Shown here piece by piece: positions 17,196-24,139 of a stretch of 64,000 nt of DNA (position 1 is the first letter of the stretch; every line of letters begins with the position of its first letter). The DNA is taken from the NCBI RefSeq assembly GCF_900091315.1, contig NZ_FLSP01000001.1, forward strand, positions 124,001 through 188,000, read 5' to 3'. The position numbers were made by a program, and so were the translations under genes. The notes beneath the pieces are model-generated. The model worked only from the letters and a program-made list of their open reading frames with translations. It made no database searches and was not told the DNA's origin. This DNA comes from Streptomyces sp. DI166. Its GTDB lineage: Bacteria > Actinomycetota > Actinomycetes > Streptomycetales > Streptomycetaceae.

Positions 17196-18299
17196 TCACC
17201 TTTCAAGGCGCGCCGCGCGGCCCTTCTCCCCCGCCGCCCAGCAACTCCGGTCGGGCGTGCAGTCGACCGTGTCGTACGAGCCGGTGTCGACGGTGCGCCA
17301 GGCGCGGCCGCCGTCGGTGGTCAGGTCGGTGCCGGTGGGGCCCACCGCCAGCGCGGCCGTGCGGCTGTGCGGGAGCCAGGCGACCCCGGAGCGGTAGCCG
17401 CTGACCGGGGTCGCGGCGGGCGCCCAGGCGCGGCCGCCGTCGCGGGTGCGGGCGGACGCCTGCGGGGACTGCTGGTCGGGGCGGTAGTCGCCGCCCACTG
17501 CGAGCCCGTGGGAGCGGTCGCGGAAGGCGAGCGCGAACACGCCCCGCGCGGGGTCGCCGGCCGGGATCGGGGTGTCGGTGGCCGTCCAGGTGCGGCCGCG
17601 GTCGGCGGAGTGCAGGACACGCGCGCGTGCCGCGCCGCCCGTGGCCAGCCAGACGTCCCTCGGCCCGGCCGTCACCAGACACTGCCCACTGGCCGCGAAC
17701 CCCGCCTCGCCCTCCAGCGCGGCGGGCATCCCGTCGTCGGGCAGCACCCGCCAGCTGCGGCCGCCGTCGGCGGTGGACAGGATCCGGAACCGCCCGTCCA
17801 CGGGGTCGCTCATGGCGAGCCCGTGCCGCCGGTCGAAGAAGGCCACGCAGTCGTAGAAGGCGCGCGGGTCGGGGTTACGGAAGGTCTCGGTCCAGGTCGC
17901 GCCGCCGTCCTCGGTGCGGTACAGCCGGGACGCCTCGCCCTCCCCGATGGCGAGGGCGACGGCCCGGCGCGCGTCGAACGCCTCGATGTCCCGGAACTGC
18001 AGCTCCCCGGCCCCCGCCGGTGACACGTCCCGCCAGTTCGCCCCGCCGTCCGTGGTGCGCAGCACCGTGCCCGCGCTCCCGGCCAGCCACGCGGTCCCGC
18101 GGTCGACGGCGGCGAGCCCGCGGAAGCGGACCTCGGGGTGCCCGGTGTCCTTCACCGCCCACCGCCCGAGCGGCCCGGCGGGGTCGTGCGCCCGCGCGGG
18201 GGCGGCCGTCATCGTGGCCAGCGCGGCCGCGCACATCACCCCCGTGGCCGTCGTGCGAACCGTGCGTCCGAAGCGTCGCGTGTTCCCCAAGGGCCTCAT
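17196..18299 (-). CDS. secreted beta-propeller with BNR/Asp-box repeats (YCF48-like)
   Basis: This 367-residue protein has an N-terminal signal peptide (TTATGVMCAAALATMTAAPARA) and then six Asp-box type repeats. These are TTDGGANW, TEDGGATW, STADGGRSW, SADRGRTW, TRDGGRAW and TTDGGRAW, spaced as in WD40/YVTN or sialidase-like propellers and in the YCF48/Hcf136 group. No sialidase catalytic arginines or tyrosine are apparent, so an enzymatic role is doubtful. It is probably an exported binding or assembly protein. It is divergent from the SsgA-like gene across 214 bases. Confidence 0.75.
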   Translation of the reverse strand: MRPLGNTRRFGRTVRTTATGVMCAAALATMTAAPARAHDPAGPLGRWAVKDTGHPEVRFRGLAAVDRGTAWLAGSAGTVLRTTDGGANWRDVSPAGAGELQFRDIEAFDARRAVALAIGEGEASRLYRTEDGGATWTETFRNPDPRAFYDCVAFFDRRHGLAMSDPVDGRFRILSTADGGRSWRVLPDDGMPAALEGEAGFAASGQCLVTAGPRDVWLATGGAARARVLHSADRGRTWTATDTPIPAGDPARGVFALAFRDRSHGLAVGGDYRPDQQSPQASARTRDGGRAWAPAATPVSGYRSGVAWLPHSRTAALAVGPTGTDLTTDGGRAWRTVDTGSYDTVDCTPDRSCWAAGEKGRAARLER

Positions 18300-18385
18300 G
18301 GCGGGGGAAGCTAGCCCACGCGTAACCGCACCGTAAAGACGGCCTCGCGCGCCCCTGGAAACCCGGTGATTGAAACGCGGTGACA

Positions 18386-18401
18386 GAGGTCACTCGACCT
18401 C
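18386..18401. promoter_or_regulatory. palindrome in the gap before ssgD
   Basis: GAGGTC-ACTC-GACCTC is a perfect inverted repeat in the gap between the divergent propeller gene and the SsgA-like gene. It is a possible operator; nothing else identifies a binding protein. Confidence 0.3.
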
Positions 18402-18513
18402 CGTGTGCACGCAACGCCGGTTTCAGTCGTCCTACATAGTGCCGGGCGTCTCACGCCGGGCTCTGTCCAGCCGTAGCACCCGGCCCGTAACGCCGTAGCA
18501 AGGGAGCAAGACG

Positions 18514-18930
18514 TTGTCCGACGTCATCGAGCACCCAGTAGAGGCCCGTCTCGTCGCCGCCGCCCCGCGGATGTCGTGCATCCCCGCCGCGCTGCACTAC
18601 GACCGGAGCGACCCGTTCGCCGTCCGGATGACCTTCCCGGCCCCGGCCACCCTGGAGGGTGTGGAGGTGTGCTGGACGTTCAGCCGCGAGCTGCTCACCT
18701 CCGGTCTGTCGGAGAGCGTCGGCCACGGCGATGTCCGGGTCCGCCCGTACGGCTACGACCGCACGGTCCTGGAGTTCCACGCCCCCGAGGGCACGGCCGT
18801 CGTCCATGTCCGCACCGGTGAGATCCGCCGTTTCCTGGACGCGACGAACGAACTGGTCCCGACCGGTCTTGAGCACCTCCAGCTGGACCTCGACCACGAC
18901 CTCGCGGAACTGATGCGGGACGCCTGCTAA
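18514..18930 (+). CDS. ssgD: SsgA-like sporulation/cell-division protein (SsgD-like)
   Basis: This 138-residue protein belongs to the SsgA-like proteins, actinomycete-specific factors that steer septum and peptidoglycan events during sporulation. The family core is visible: LHYDRSDPFAVRMTFPAP, WTFSRELLTSGL, and the C-terminal half with HLQLDLDHDLAELM. The start is TTG 18514, supported by AAGGGAG seven bases upstream. The name SsgD is a choice from remembered synteny (beside an ABC-F gene and near endonuclease V), not from a search; the family assignment itself is firm. Confidence 0.8.
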   Translation: MSDVIEHPVEARLVAAAPRMSCIPAALHYDRSDPFAVRMTFPAPATLEGVEVCWTFSRELLTSGLSESVGHGDVRVRPYGYDRTVLEFHAPEGTAVVHVRTGEIRRFLDATNELVPTGLEHLQLDLDHDLAELMRDAC

Positions 18931-18960
18931 TCCGGGCGTACCGCCGGTCGGTTAATTCCG

Positions 18961-18990
18961 TTGACAGCCCTTCCGGGCTCTCCTTACGGT
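18961..18990 (+). promoter_or_regulatory. strong promoter of the ABC-F leader
   Basis: TTGACA at 18961-18966 is followed after 18 bases by TACGGT at 18985-18990, a very good match to the housekeeping sigma consensus in Streptomyces. Transcription should begin near 18997, leaving a leader of about 235 bases before the ABC-F start. Confidence 0.7.
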
Positions 18991-19027
18991 GTACAACGGT
19001 CCTGTTGCCGTCGATTGGAGAAGGACG

Positions 19028-19039
19028 TTGCTCGTCTGA
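19028..19039 (+). CDS. possible three-codon leader ORF (MLV)
   Basis: TTG-CTC-GTC-TGA begins about 30 bases into the predicted transcript. The strong ribosome-binding sequence GGAGAAGG at 19017-19024 leaves the core GGAG seven bases from the TTG. A three-residue peptide with its own good ribosome site ahead of an ABC-F gene is the arrangement used for ribosome-mediated attenuation, where a drug-stalled ribosome on the mini-ORF changes downstream folding. The reading is direct; translation is not proven. Confidence 0.5.
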   Translation: MLV

Positions 19040-19216
19040 GGTCCTGAGACACCGCGTCGCACCCCCTGAGGTGCGTGCGCAGCGTGCGACCTCGGCGTTC
19101 GAGCCGTCCTCCGGCGCAGGGCTTTTCTCATGCCCTCCCCTTCCCGGAGTTCCCCGGACCTTCCCGCGGGTCGCCGCACCGTGTCTCGAAACGCGCTTGC
19201 CCCTGATCGTTTCGAG
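19038..19216 (+). promoter_or_regulatory. candidate attenuator with alternative hairpins
   Basis: After the mini-ORF the leader can form mutually exclusive pairings. CGCACC/GGTGCG (19058-19063 with 19070-19075) competes with GTCGCAC/GTGCGAC (19056-19062 with 19084-19090) and GAGGTC/GACCTC (19038-19043 with 19088-19093). Small GCCG/CGGC hairpins at 19103-19115 precede the T-run CTTTTCT at about 19122-19128. A separate perfect 9-bp hairpin, CTCGAAACG/CGTTTCGAG (19185-19193 with 19208-19216), ends eight bases before the ABC-F ribosome site GGAGG. Confidence 0.5.
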
Positions 19217-19233
19217 CAACCGCGGAGGCCCGC

Positions 19234-20856
19234 ATGTCAAGTTCCATCACCTGTAACGCACTTGCCTTCACCTGGCCCGACGGCACCCCCGTCTTCGAGG
19301 GCCTCGACACCGCCTTCGGCCCCGGGCGCACCGGGCTCGTCGGGGTCAACGGGTCCGGGAAGTCCACCCTGTTGAAGCTCGTCGCGGGTGAACTCACGCC
19401 CGCCGACGGCACGATCAGGGTGGCCGGGGAGGTCGGCTACCTGCCGCAGAACGTCACGCTCGACACCGCGCTGCGGGTCGACGAGGCGCTCGGCATCGCC
19501 GCGCAGCGGGCCGCCCTGCACGCCATCGAGGCCGGTGACGTGGCCGAGGAGCACTTCGACACGGTCGGCGACGACTGGGACGTGGAGGAGCGCGCCCTCG
19601 CCACCCTCGGCGAACTCGGCCTCGGACACATCGAGTTGGACCGCACGGTCGGCGAGGTGTCGGGCGGCGAGTCGGTGCTGCTGCGGCTGGCCGCGCTGCT
19701 GCTGCGCCGCCCCGACGTGCTGCTGCTGGACGAGCCGACCAACAACCTGGATCTGTACGCCCGTCGGCGGCTGTACGCGGCGGTCACCTCCTGGCCCGGG
19801 GTACTGGTCGTGGTCAGCCACGACCGTGAACTCCTCGACCTGGTGGACCAGATCGCCGATCTGCGCTCCGGGGAGATCACCTGGTACGGCGGCAACTTCT
19901 CGGCGTACGAGGAGGCGCTCGCCGTGGAGCAGGAGGCGGCCGAGCGGATGGTCCGGGTCGCCGAGGCCGATCTGAAGAAGCAGAAGCGGGAACTGGCGGA
20001 CGCGCAGGTCAAGCTGGCCCGCCGCAAGCGGTACGGGCAGAAGATGTGGGACAACAAGCGCGAGCCCAAGGTCGTCATGGGCGAGCGCAAGCGCCAGGCG
20101 CAGGTCTCGGCCGGCAAGCACCGCATCATGCACGAGGAGAAGCTCGCCGAGGCCAGGGAACGCCTCGACGAGGCGGTGGAGGCCGTGCGGGACGACGACG
20201 TGATCCGCGTCGATCTGCCCTACACGGCCGTGCCGCCCGGCCGCGAGGTGCTCACACTGCTCGACCTGGAGCTGCCGTACGGCGCGCGCGTGGCCGGCGG
20301 TCTCGATCTGCGCGGGCCGGAGCGGATCGCGCTGATCGGACGCAACGGCGCGGGCAAGACCACGCTGCTGCGCACGATCGCCGGGGAACTGGAGCCGGTG
20401 TCGGGCGAGGCACGGGCGCATGTGCCGATGCGGTTCCTGCCGCAGCGGCTCGATGTGCTCGACGGCGAGCTGACCGTCGCCGAGAACGTGGCCCGGTTCG
20501 CGCCGGGCGCCACCAACAACCGGGTGCGGGCACGGCTGGCCCGGTTCCTGTTCCGGGGTGCCCGCGCGGACCAGAAGGCGGCCACGCTCTCCGGCGGCGA
20601 GCGGTTCCGGGCGGCGCTGGCGGCGCTGATGCTGGCCGAGCCCGCGCCGCAGCTGCTGATGCTGGACGAGCCGACGAACAACCTGGACATGGCGAGCGTG
20701 CGGCAGCTCACCTCGGCCCTGGAGTCCTACGAGGGCGCGCTGATCGTGGCCAGCCACGATCTGCCGTTCCTGGAGTCGATCGGCATCACCCGCTGGCTGC
20801 TGTTGGACGGGGAGCTGACGGAGACCACTCCGGAGGCGGTGCTGTCGCCGCGGTGA
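19234..20856 (+). CDS. ABC-F family ATPase (probable ribosome-protection protein)
   Basis: This 540-residue protein has two ABC ATPase domains and no membrane segments, the ABC-F layout. Walker A motifs are GVNGSGKST (near residue 40) and GRNGAGKTT (near 372). Signatures are VSGGE and LSGGE, and both Walker B sites read LLDEPTNNLD or LMLDEPTNNLD. A charged inter-domain linker of roughly 80 residues (RRKRYGQKMWDNKREP and on) would reach the ribosomal exit or peptidyl-transferase region. Such proteins displace ribosome-targeting antibiotics. From memory, the syntenic S. coelicolor gene is SCO6720, linked to pleuromutilin-type resistance. ATG 19234 has GGAGG five bases upstream. Confidence 0.88.
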   Translation: MSSSITCNALAFTWPDGTPVFEGLDTAFGPGRTGLVGVNGSGKSTLLKLVAGELTPADGTIRVAGEVGYLPQNVTLDTALRVDEALGIAAQRAALHAIEAGDVAEEHFDTVGDDWDVEERALATLGELGLGHIELDRTVGEVSGGESVLLRLAALLLRRPDVLLLDEPTNNLDLYARRRLYAAVTSWPGVLVVVSHDRELLDLVDQIADLRSGEITWYGGNFSAYEEALAVEQEAAERMVRVAEADLKKQKRELADAQVKLARRKRYGQKMWDNKREPKVVMGERKRQAQVSAGKHRIMHEEKLAEARERLDEAVEAVRDDDVIRVDLPYTAVPPGREVLTLLDLELPYGARVAGGLDLRGPERIALIGRNGAGKTTLLRTIAGELEPVSGEARAHVPMRFLPQRLDVLDGELTVAENVARFAPGATNNRVRARLARFLFRGARADQKAATLSGGERFRAALAALMLAEPAPQLLMLDEPTNNLDMASVRQLTSALESYEGALIVASHDLPFLESIGITRWLLLDGELTETTPEAVLSPR

Positions 20857-20866
20857 CGGGCGCGCG

Positions 20867-20911
20867 GCGCCGGACCCGACACCGAGGAGGTGATCTTCAC
20901 GGGTCCGGCGC
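20867..20911 (+). terminator. long hairpin after the ABC-F gene
   Basis: A 12-bp stem (GCGCCGGACCCG and its complement at 20900-20911) with a 21-base loop follows the ABC-F stop. The loop contains GAGGAGGTG, a Shine-Dalgarno-like sequence, but no start codon follows that opens a plausible gene. Confidence 0.55.
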
Positions 20912-21057
20912 GGCTCGCGCACACCCTGGGCAGCGCGGGTCTCAGGAGGGCTACGACCTGATGACGACGGTTTTGCGCGGCCGGATCGGGACTGCATGAT
21001 GGCTGATCGGTGCCCTATGCAACGGGTGCCGGAACCAGCCGCCGATTCGGAGTAGCC

Positions 21058-21834
21058 GTGCCCAGCAAGAAGGCCCTCGTACGCCGCCCCAGCCCGCGTC
21101 TCGCCGAGGGGCTGGTGACGCACGTCGAGCGGGAGAAGGTCGATGTCGACCTGGCGATGGAGCAGTGGGAGGCGTACACCGAGGCGCTGCGCGTCCACGG
21201 CTGGGAGACGGTCGAGGTGGAGCCCGCCGATGACTGCCCGGACTCGGTGTTCGTCGAGGACACGGTCGTGATGTTCCGGAACGTCGCGCTGATCACCCGC
21301 CCCGGCGCCGAGTCCCGCCGCGCCGAGACCGCCGGGGTGGAGGAGGCGGTGGCCGCGCTCGGCTGCTCGGTGAACTGGGTCTGGGAGCCGGGCACCCTGG
21401 ACGGCGGCGACGTGCTGAAGGTCGGCGACACGATCTACGTCGGCCGCGGCGGGCGCACCAACGCGGCCGGGGTGCAGCAGGTGCGGGCCGCGTTCGAGCC
21501 GCTCGGGGCGCGGGTGGTGGCCGTACCGGTGTCCAAGGTGCTGCATCTGAAGTCGGCGGTCACCGCGCTGCCCGACGGCACGGTGATCGGGCACATCCCG
21601 AAGGTCGACCGGCCCGCGCTCTTCCCGCGCTTCCTGTCGGTGCCCGAGGAGGCCGGCGGCCATGTGGTGCTGCTCGGCGGGCACAAGCTGATGATCTCGG
21701 CGAGCGCCCCGAAGACGGCGGAGCTGCTCGCCGACCTCGGTCATGAGCCGGTCGTGGTCGACATCAGCGAGTTCGAGAAGCTCGAAGGCTGTGTGACATG
21801 TCTCTCGGTGCGGATGCGGGAGCTGTACGCCTGA
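21058..21834 (+). CDS. ddaH: dimethylarginine dimethylaminohydrolase
   Basis: This 258-residue enzyme hydrolyses N-omega-methylated arginines to citrulline and methylamines. It shows the five-bladed guanidino-group-modifying fold signatures: substrate loop PDSVFVEDT, TLDGGDVL, catalytic His in VLHLKSAVTAL and the nucleophilic Cys in the C-terminal CVTCLSVRM. The length equals that of characterised bacterial dimethylargininases. GTG 21058 has CGGAG five bases upstream; an open frame begins earlier without these features. A perfect terminator hairpin follows. Confidence 0.92.
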   Translation: MPSKKALVRRPSPRLAEGLVTHVEREKVDVDLAMEQWEAYTEALRVHGWETVEVEPADDCPDSVFVEDTVVMFRNVALITRPGAESRRAETAGVEEAVAALGCSVNWVWEPGTLDGGDVLKVGDTIYVGRGGRTNAAGVQQVRAAFEPLGARVVAVPVSKVLHLKSAVTALPDGTVIGHIPKVDRPALFPRFLSVPEEAGGHVVLLGGHKLMISASAPKTAELLADLGHEPVVVDISEFEKLEGCVTCLSVRMRELYA

Positions 21835-21856
21835 CCGGGTGAGCGCCTCACTCCTT

Positions 21857-21886
21857 CAGCCCTGGGACCTGCGGTTCCCAGGGCTG
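21857..21886 (+). terminator. 11-bp hairpin terminator after ddaH
   Basis: CAGCCCTGGGA and its exact complement enclose an 8-base loop 22 bases after the ddaH stop. This isolates ddaH from the desaturase gene. Confidence 0.8.
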
Positions 21887-21949
21887 CTCTGCATGCCCTG
21901 AACACTCCGGGGAACCCGCGCTGATCAGCGATATTTACACTGCTCTTAA

Positions 21950-21995
21950 CCTACGGCTTCGTAACCTACGGGTTCGTAGCCTACGATTCCGTAGG
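21950..21995. repeat. three tandem 15-bp operator-like palindromes
   Basis: Three units, CCTACG-GCTT-CGTAAC (21950-21965), CCTACG-GGTT-CGTAGC (21965-21980) and CCTACG-ATTC-CGTAGG (21980-21995), follow one another at an exact 15-base step, sharing one base. Each is an inverted repeat CCTACG-N4-CGTAGG, perfect in the third. They end 56 bases before the desaturase start and probably bind a TetR-type repressor cooperatively. Confidence 0.7.
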
Positions 21996-22051
21996 TTCCG
22001 CCGACCCCCCGCGGTCCCCTCCGCTCGTGTTACGTCCCCCTGGAGTACCCC

Positions 22052-23029
22052 GTGACGATCACCTCCCCGAACCTCGGCAGCCCGTCCTCCGCATGGACCG
22101 ACGCCCGGCTGCTCTACGCGTTGGAGGAAGTGGTCGAGAAGGAGCTCAACCGGCATCTGAAGGTCGCCAAGGACTGGATGCCGCACGAGTACGTGCCCTG
22201 GAGCGACGGCCGGAACTTCCCCGGCTTCTTCGAGGACGGCGAGGCCTGGGACAAGGAGCAGTCGAAGGTCACCGAGATCGGCCGGATCGCGCTGGTGGTG
22301 AACCTGCTCACCGAGGACAACCTGCCCAGCTACCACCACGAGATCGCCAGCCTCTTCGGCCGCGACGGCGCCTGGGGCACCTGGGTGCACCGCTGGACCG
22401 CCGAGGAGGGCCGCCACGGCATCGTGATGCGCGACTACCTGCTCGCCTCGCGCGCGGTGGACCCGGACAAGCTGGAGGCCTTCCGGATGGCCCACATGAG
22501 CGAGGGCTTCGAGTCGGACAACCGCCACTCGATGCTGCACTCCGTGGCCTATGTCGCCTTCCAGGAGCTGGCCACCCGGATCTCGCACCGCAACACCGGC
22601 CACCAGTCCGGCGACCCGGTCTGCGACCGCATGCTGGCCCGCATCGCGACCGACGAGAACCTGCACATGATCTTCTACCGGAACCTGCTGAAGGCCGCGT
22701 TCGAGCTCGCCCCCGACCTGACCATGCAGGCGGTGCGGGACGTGGTCGTGAACTTCCGGATGCCCGGCCACGGCATGCCCGGCTTCGAGCGGTTCGCCGC
22801 GCAGATGGCCATCGGCGAGGTCTACAACCTGCGCATCCACCACGACGACGTGCTCCAGCCGGTGCTGCGCTTCCTGAAGATCATGGAGATCGACGGCCTC
22901 GGCCCCGAGGGCCGGCAGGCGCAGGACGAGCTGGGTCTGTTCATGGGCGGCCTGGACGCGGAGGCCGCCAAGTTCGACGAGAAGCTCGCCGCCCGCAAGG
23001 CCCGGATGGCGGCGCGCGCCGGGGCCTGA
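22052..23029 (+). CDS. acyl-ACP desaturase (diiron)
   Basis: This 325-residue soluble enzyme is a ferritin-like acyl-[ACP] desaturase that puts a double bond into a saturated acyl chain using a carboxylate-bridged diiron centre. Iron ligands are visible in EDNLPSYHHEI, TAEEGRHG and TDENLHMIFYRN, the two ExxH pairs of the family. No membrane segments are present, in keeping with the plant stearoyl-ACP desaturase type found in Actinobacteria. The start ATG 22052 follows the conserved leader with the tandem palindromes at 21950-21995, which should set its regulation. Confidence 0.9.
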   Translation: MTITSPNLGSPSSAWTDARLLYALEEVVEKELNRHLKVAKDWMPHEYVPWSDGRNFPGFFEDGEAWDKEQSKVTEIGRIALVVNLLTEDNLPSYHHEIASLFGRDGAWGTWVHRWTAEEGRHGIVMRDYLLASRAVDPDKLEAFRMAHMSEGFESDNRHSMLHSVAYVAFQELATRISHRNTGHQSGDPVCDRMLARIATDENLHMIFYRNLLKAAFELAPDLTMQAVRDVVVNFRMPGHGMPGFERFAAQMAIGEVYNLRIHHDDVLQPVLRFLKIMEIDGLGPEGRQAQDELGLFMGGLDAEAAKFDEKLAARKARMAARAGA

Positions 23030-23075
23030 CCCCGCCCCGGAATTCTCCTGGGCAGGATCGCGTGCCTGCGGCATC

Positions 23076-23924
23076 ATGCAGGCCATGCGTGACAACAGCA
23101 GACCGCGACAGGCGGCCGGGTTCCTCCTCGGCCTGGTCGAGAAGGACACCGCCGCCCGGATCCGGGCCCGTACCGGCCTGCCCCCGGCGGAGTCCCCCGA
23201 CGCGGTCCTGCTGCGGCTCGGGCGCGCCTGGAACTGGACGCGCCCGATGCCCGCCTCGGTGGCGCTGTGGGTGCTGGAGAACGACAACCCGAAGCTCAAC
23301 GCGATCGTCTTCCGGCACCTGGAGCTGCAGCCCGGTCTGCGCCGGGCGATCGCGCGCGGGCTGCCGTTCGGCCCCGGGCGCCTGGAGCGGATACCGGTCG
23401 ACGCCCTGATACGCAGCCAGGAGCCGGAGGTGCCGGGCGACTGTCTCCGCCTCGGTCTGGTCGGCTGCCTGCGCGCGGTCACCACGATGAGCGCGGGCCG
23501 CGCGGCGTCCTCGATGGTCCTCACCCGCGACGACTGGGAGACCGTCGCCGCGGCGGACCGGGAGCGCCCGCTGCCCGGGTACGCCCGCTGGGCGCTGTCG
23601 ATACGCCCCGACTGCCCGCCCGGGGTGCGCGCCCGGTTCGGCTCGCACGCCAAGTTCACCCACCGGCTGCGGCAGGCCGGTGTCCTGGAGGGACCGGCGT
23701 CCTACGCGCTGTCCCACGACCCCGCGGTCGACGCCCTTGAGGTGCTGGCGATGGGCCGGGTGCTCTTCCCGCGGCGTGTGCGCGAGGCGGAGGACGCCCT
23801 GCGGCCGCTGGTGCGGGAGCACTTGGGCGACCGGGACGAGGCGTGGGCGATTCTGGCCCAGCTCGTCGAGACCTTCCACGGGACCGCGTACGAACTGGTG
23901 GTGACCGCGGGCGCCATCGCCTGA
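23076..23924 (+). CDS. actinomycete hypothetical protein
   Basis: I do not recognise a family for this 282-residue protein. It has no signal peptide or membrane segment and is rich in Arg, Ala and Leu. It looks like a helical repeat scaffold, with segments such as SVALWVLENDNPKLNAIVFRHLELQP and the closing DRDEAWAILAQLVETFHGTAYELV. ATG 23076 and ATG 23085 are both possible starts; neither has a clear ribosome site. It lies 46 bases after the desaturase gene in the same direction and may be cotranscribed. Confidence 0.6.
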   Translation: MQAMRDNSRPRQAAGFLLGLVEKDTAARIRARTGLPPAESPDAVLLRLGRAWNWTRPMPASVALWVLENDNPKLNAIVFRHLELQPGLRRAIARGLPFGPGRLERIPVDALIRSQEPEVPGDCLRLGLVGCLRAVTTMSAGRAASSMVLTRDDWETVAAADRERPLPGYARWALSIRPDCPPGVRARFGSHAKFTHRLRQAGVLEGPASYALSHDPAVDALEVLAMGRVLFPRRVREAEDALRPLVREHLGDRDEAWAILAQLVETFHGTAYELVVTAGAIA

Positions 23925-23932
23925 ACGCGGCC

Positions 23933-23968
23933 GGTGAGGGCTCTGGTGAGGCTCCTGGTGAGGGTTCT
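23933..23968 (+). repeat. three 12-bp tandem repeats
   Basis: GGTGAGGGCTCT, GGTGAGGCTCCT and GGTGAGGGTTCT stand in tandem just after the hypothetical gene and just beyond the 3' end of the first tRNA-like element. Their role is unknown. Confidence 0.6.
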
Positions 23969-23973
23969 TGAGG

Positions 23974-24051
23974 GGGCGGGGCGGCCGGATTCGAACCGGC
24001 GTGATTCGGTTTTGGAGACCGTGCGACTGCCTCTGCGCTACGACCCCGCCC
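23974..24051 (-). tRNA. tRNA-like gene, CCA (Trp-type) anticodon loop, extended acceptor stem
   Basis: The minus strand folds as a cloverleaf. It has D-arm GCG/CGC around the loop CAGAGGCAGT, a four-pair anticodon stem CGGT/ACCG with loop CTCCAAA (anticodon CCA), and T-arm GCCGG-TTCGAAT-CCGGC. The acceptor helix is 10 bp, not 7, with one bulged U (GGGCGGGG-U-CG against CGCCCCGCCC). The anticodon stem is one pair short and base 73 would be C, so a normal tRNA-Trp is doubtful. A TACGAT -10 box lies ten bases upstream (24062-24067). An annotation program may call this tRNA-Trp or a pseudo-tRNA. Confidence 0.55.
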
Positions 24052-24139
24052 TTGGCGCCCGATCGTAATGGCTTGGCCCGATGTCGGTGCGTCCTGGTAC
24101 CAATGAGCCACGGGGGAAGTCCGGTTCGGGGGGCGGCAC

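Noticed and set aside
17196..18299. Sialidase
   Set aside because: Asp-box repeats are present, but the arginine triad, nucleophilic Tyr and Glu of sialidases are not seen.
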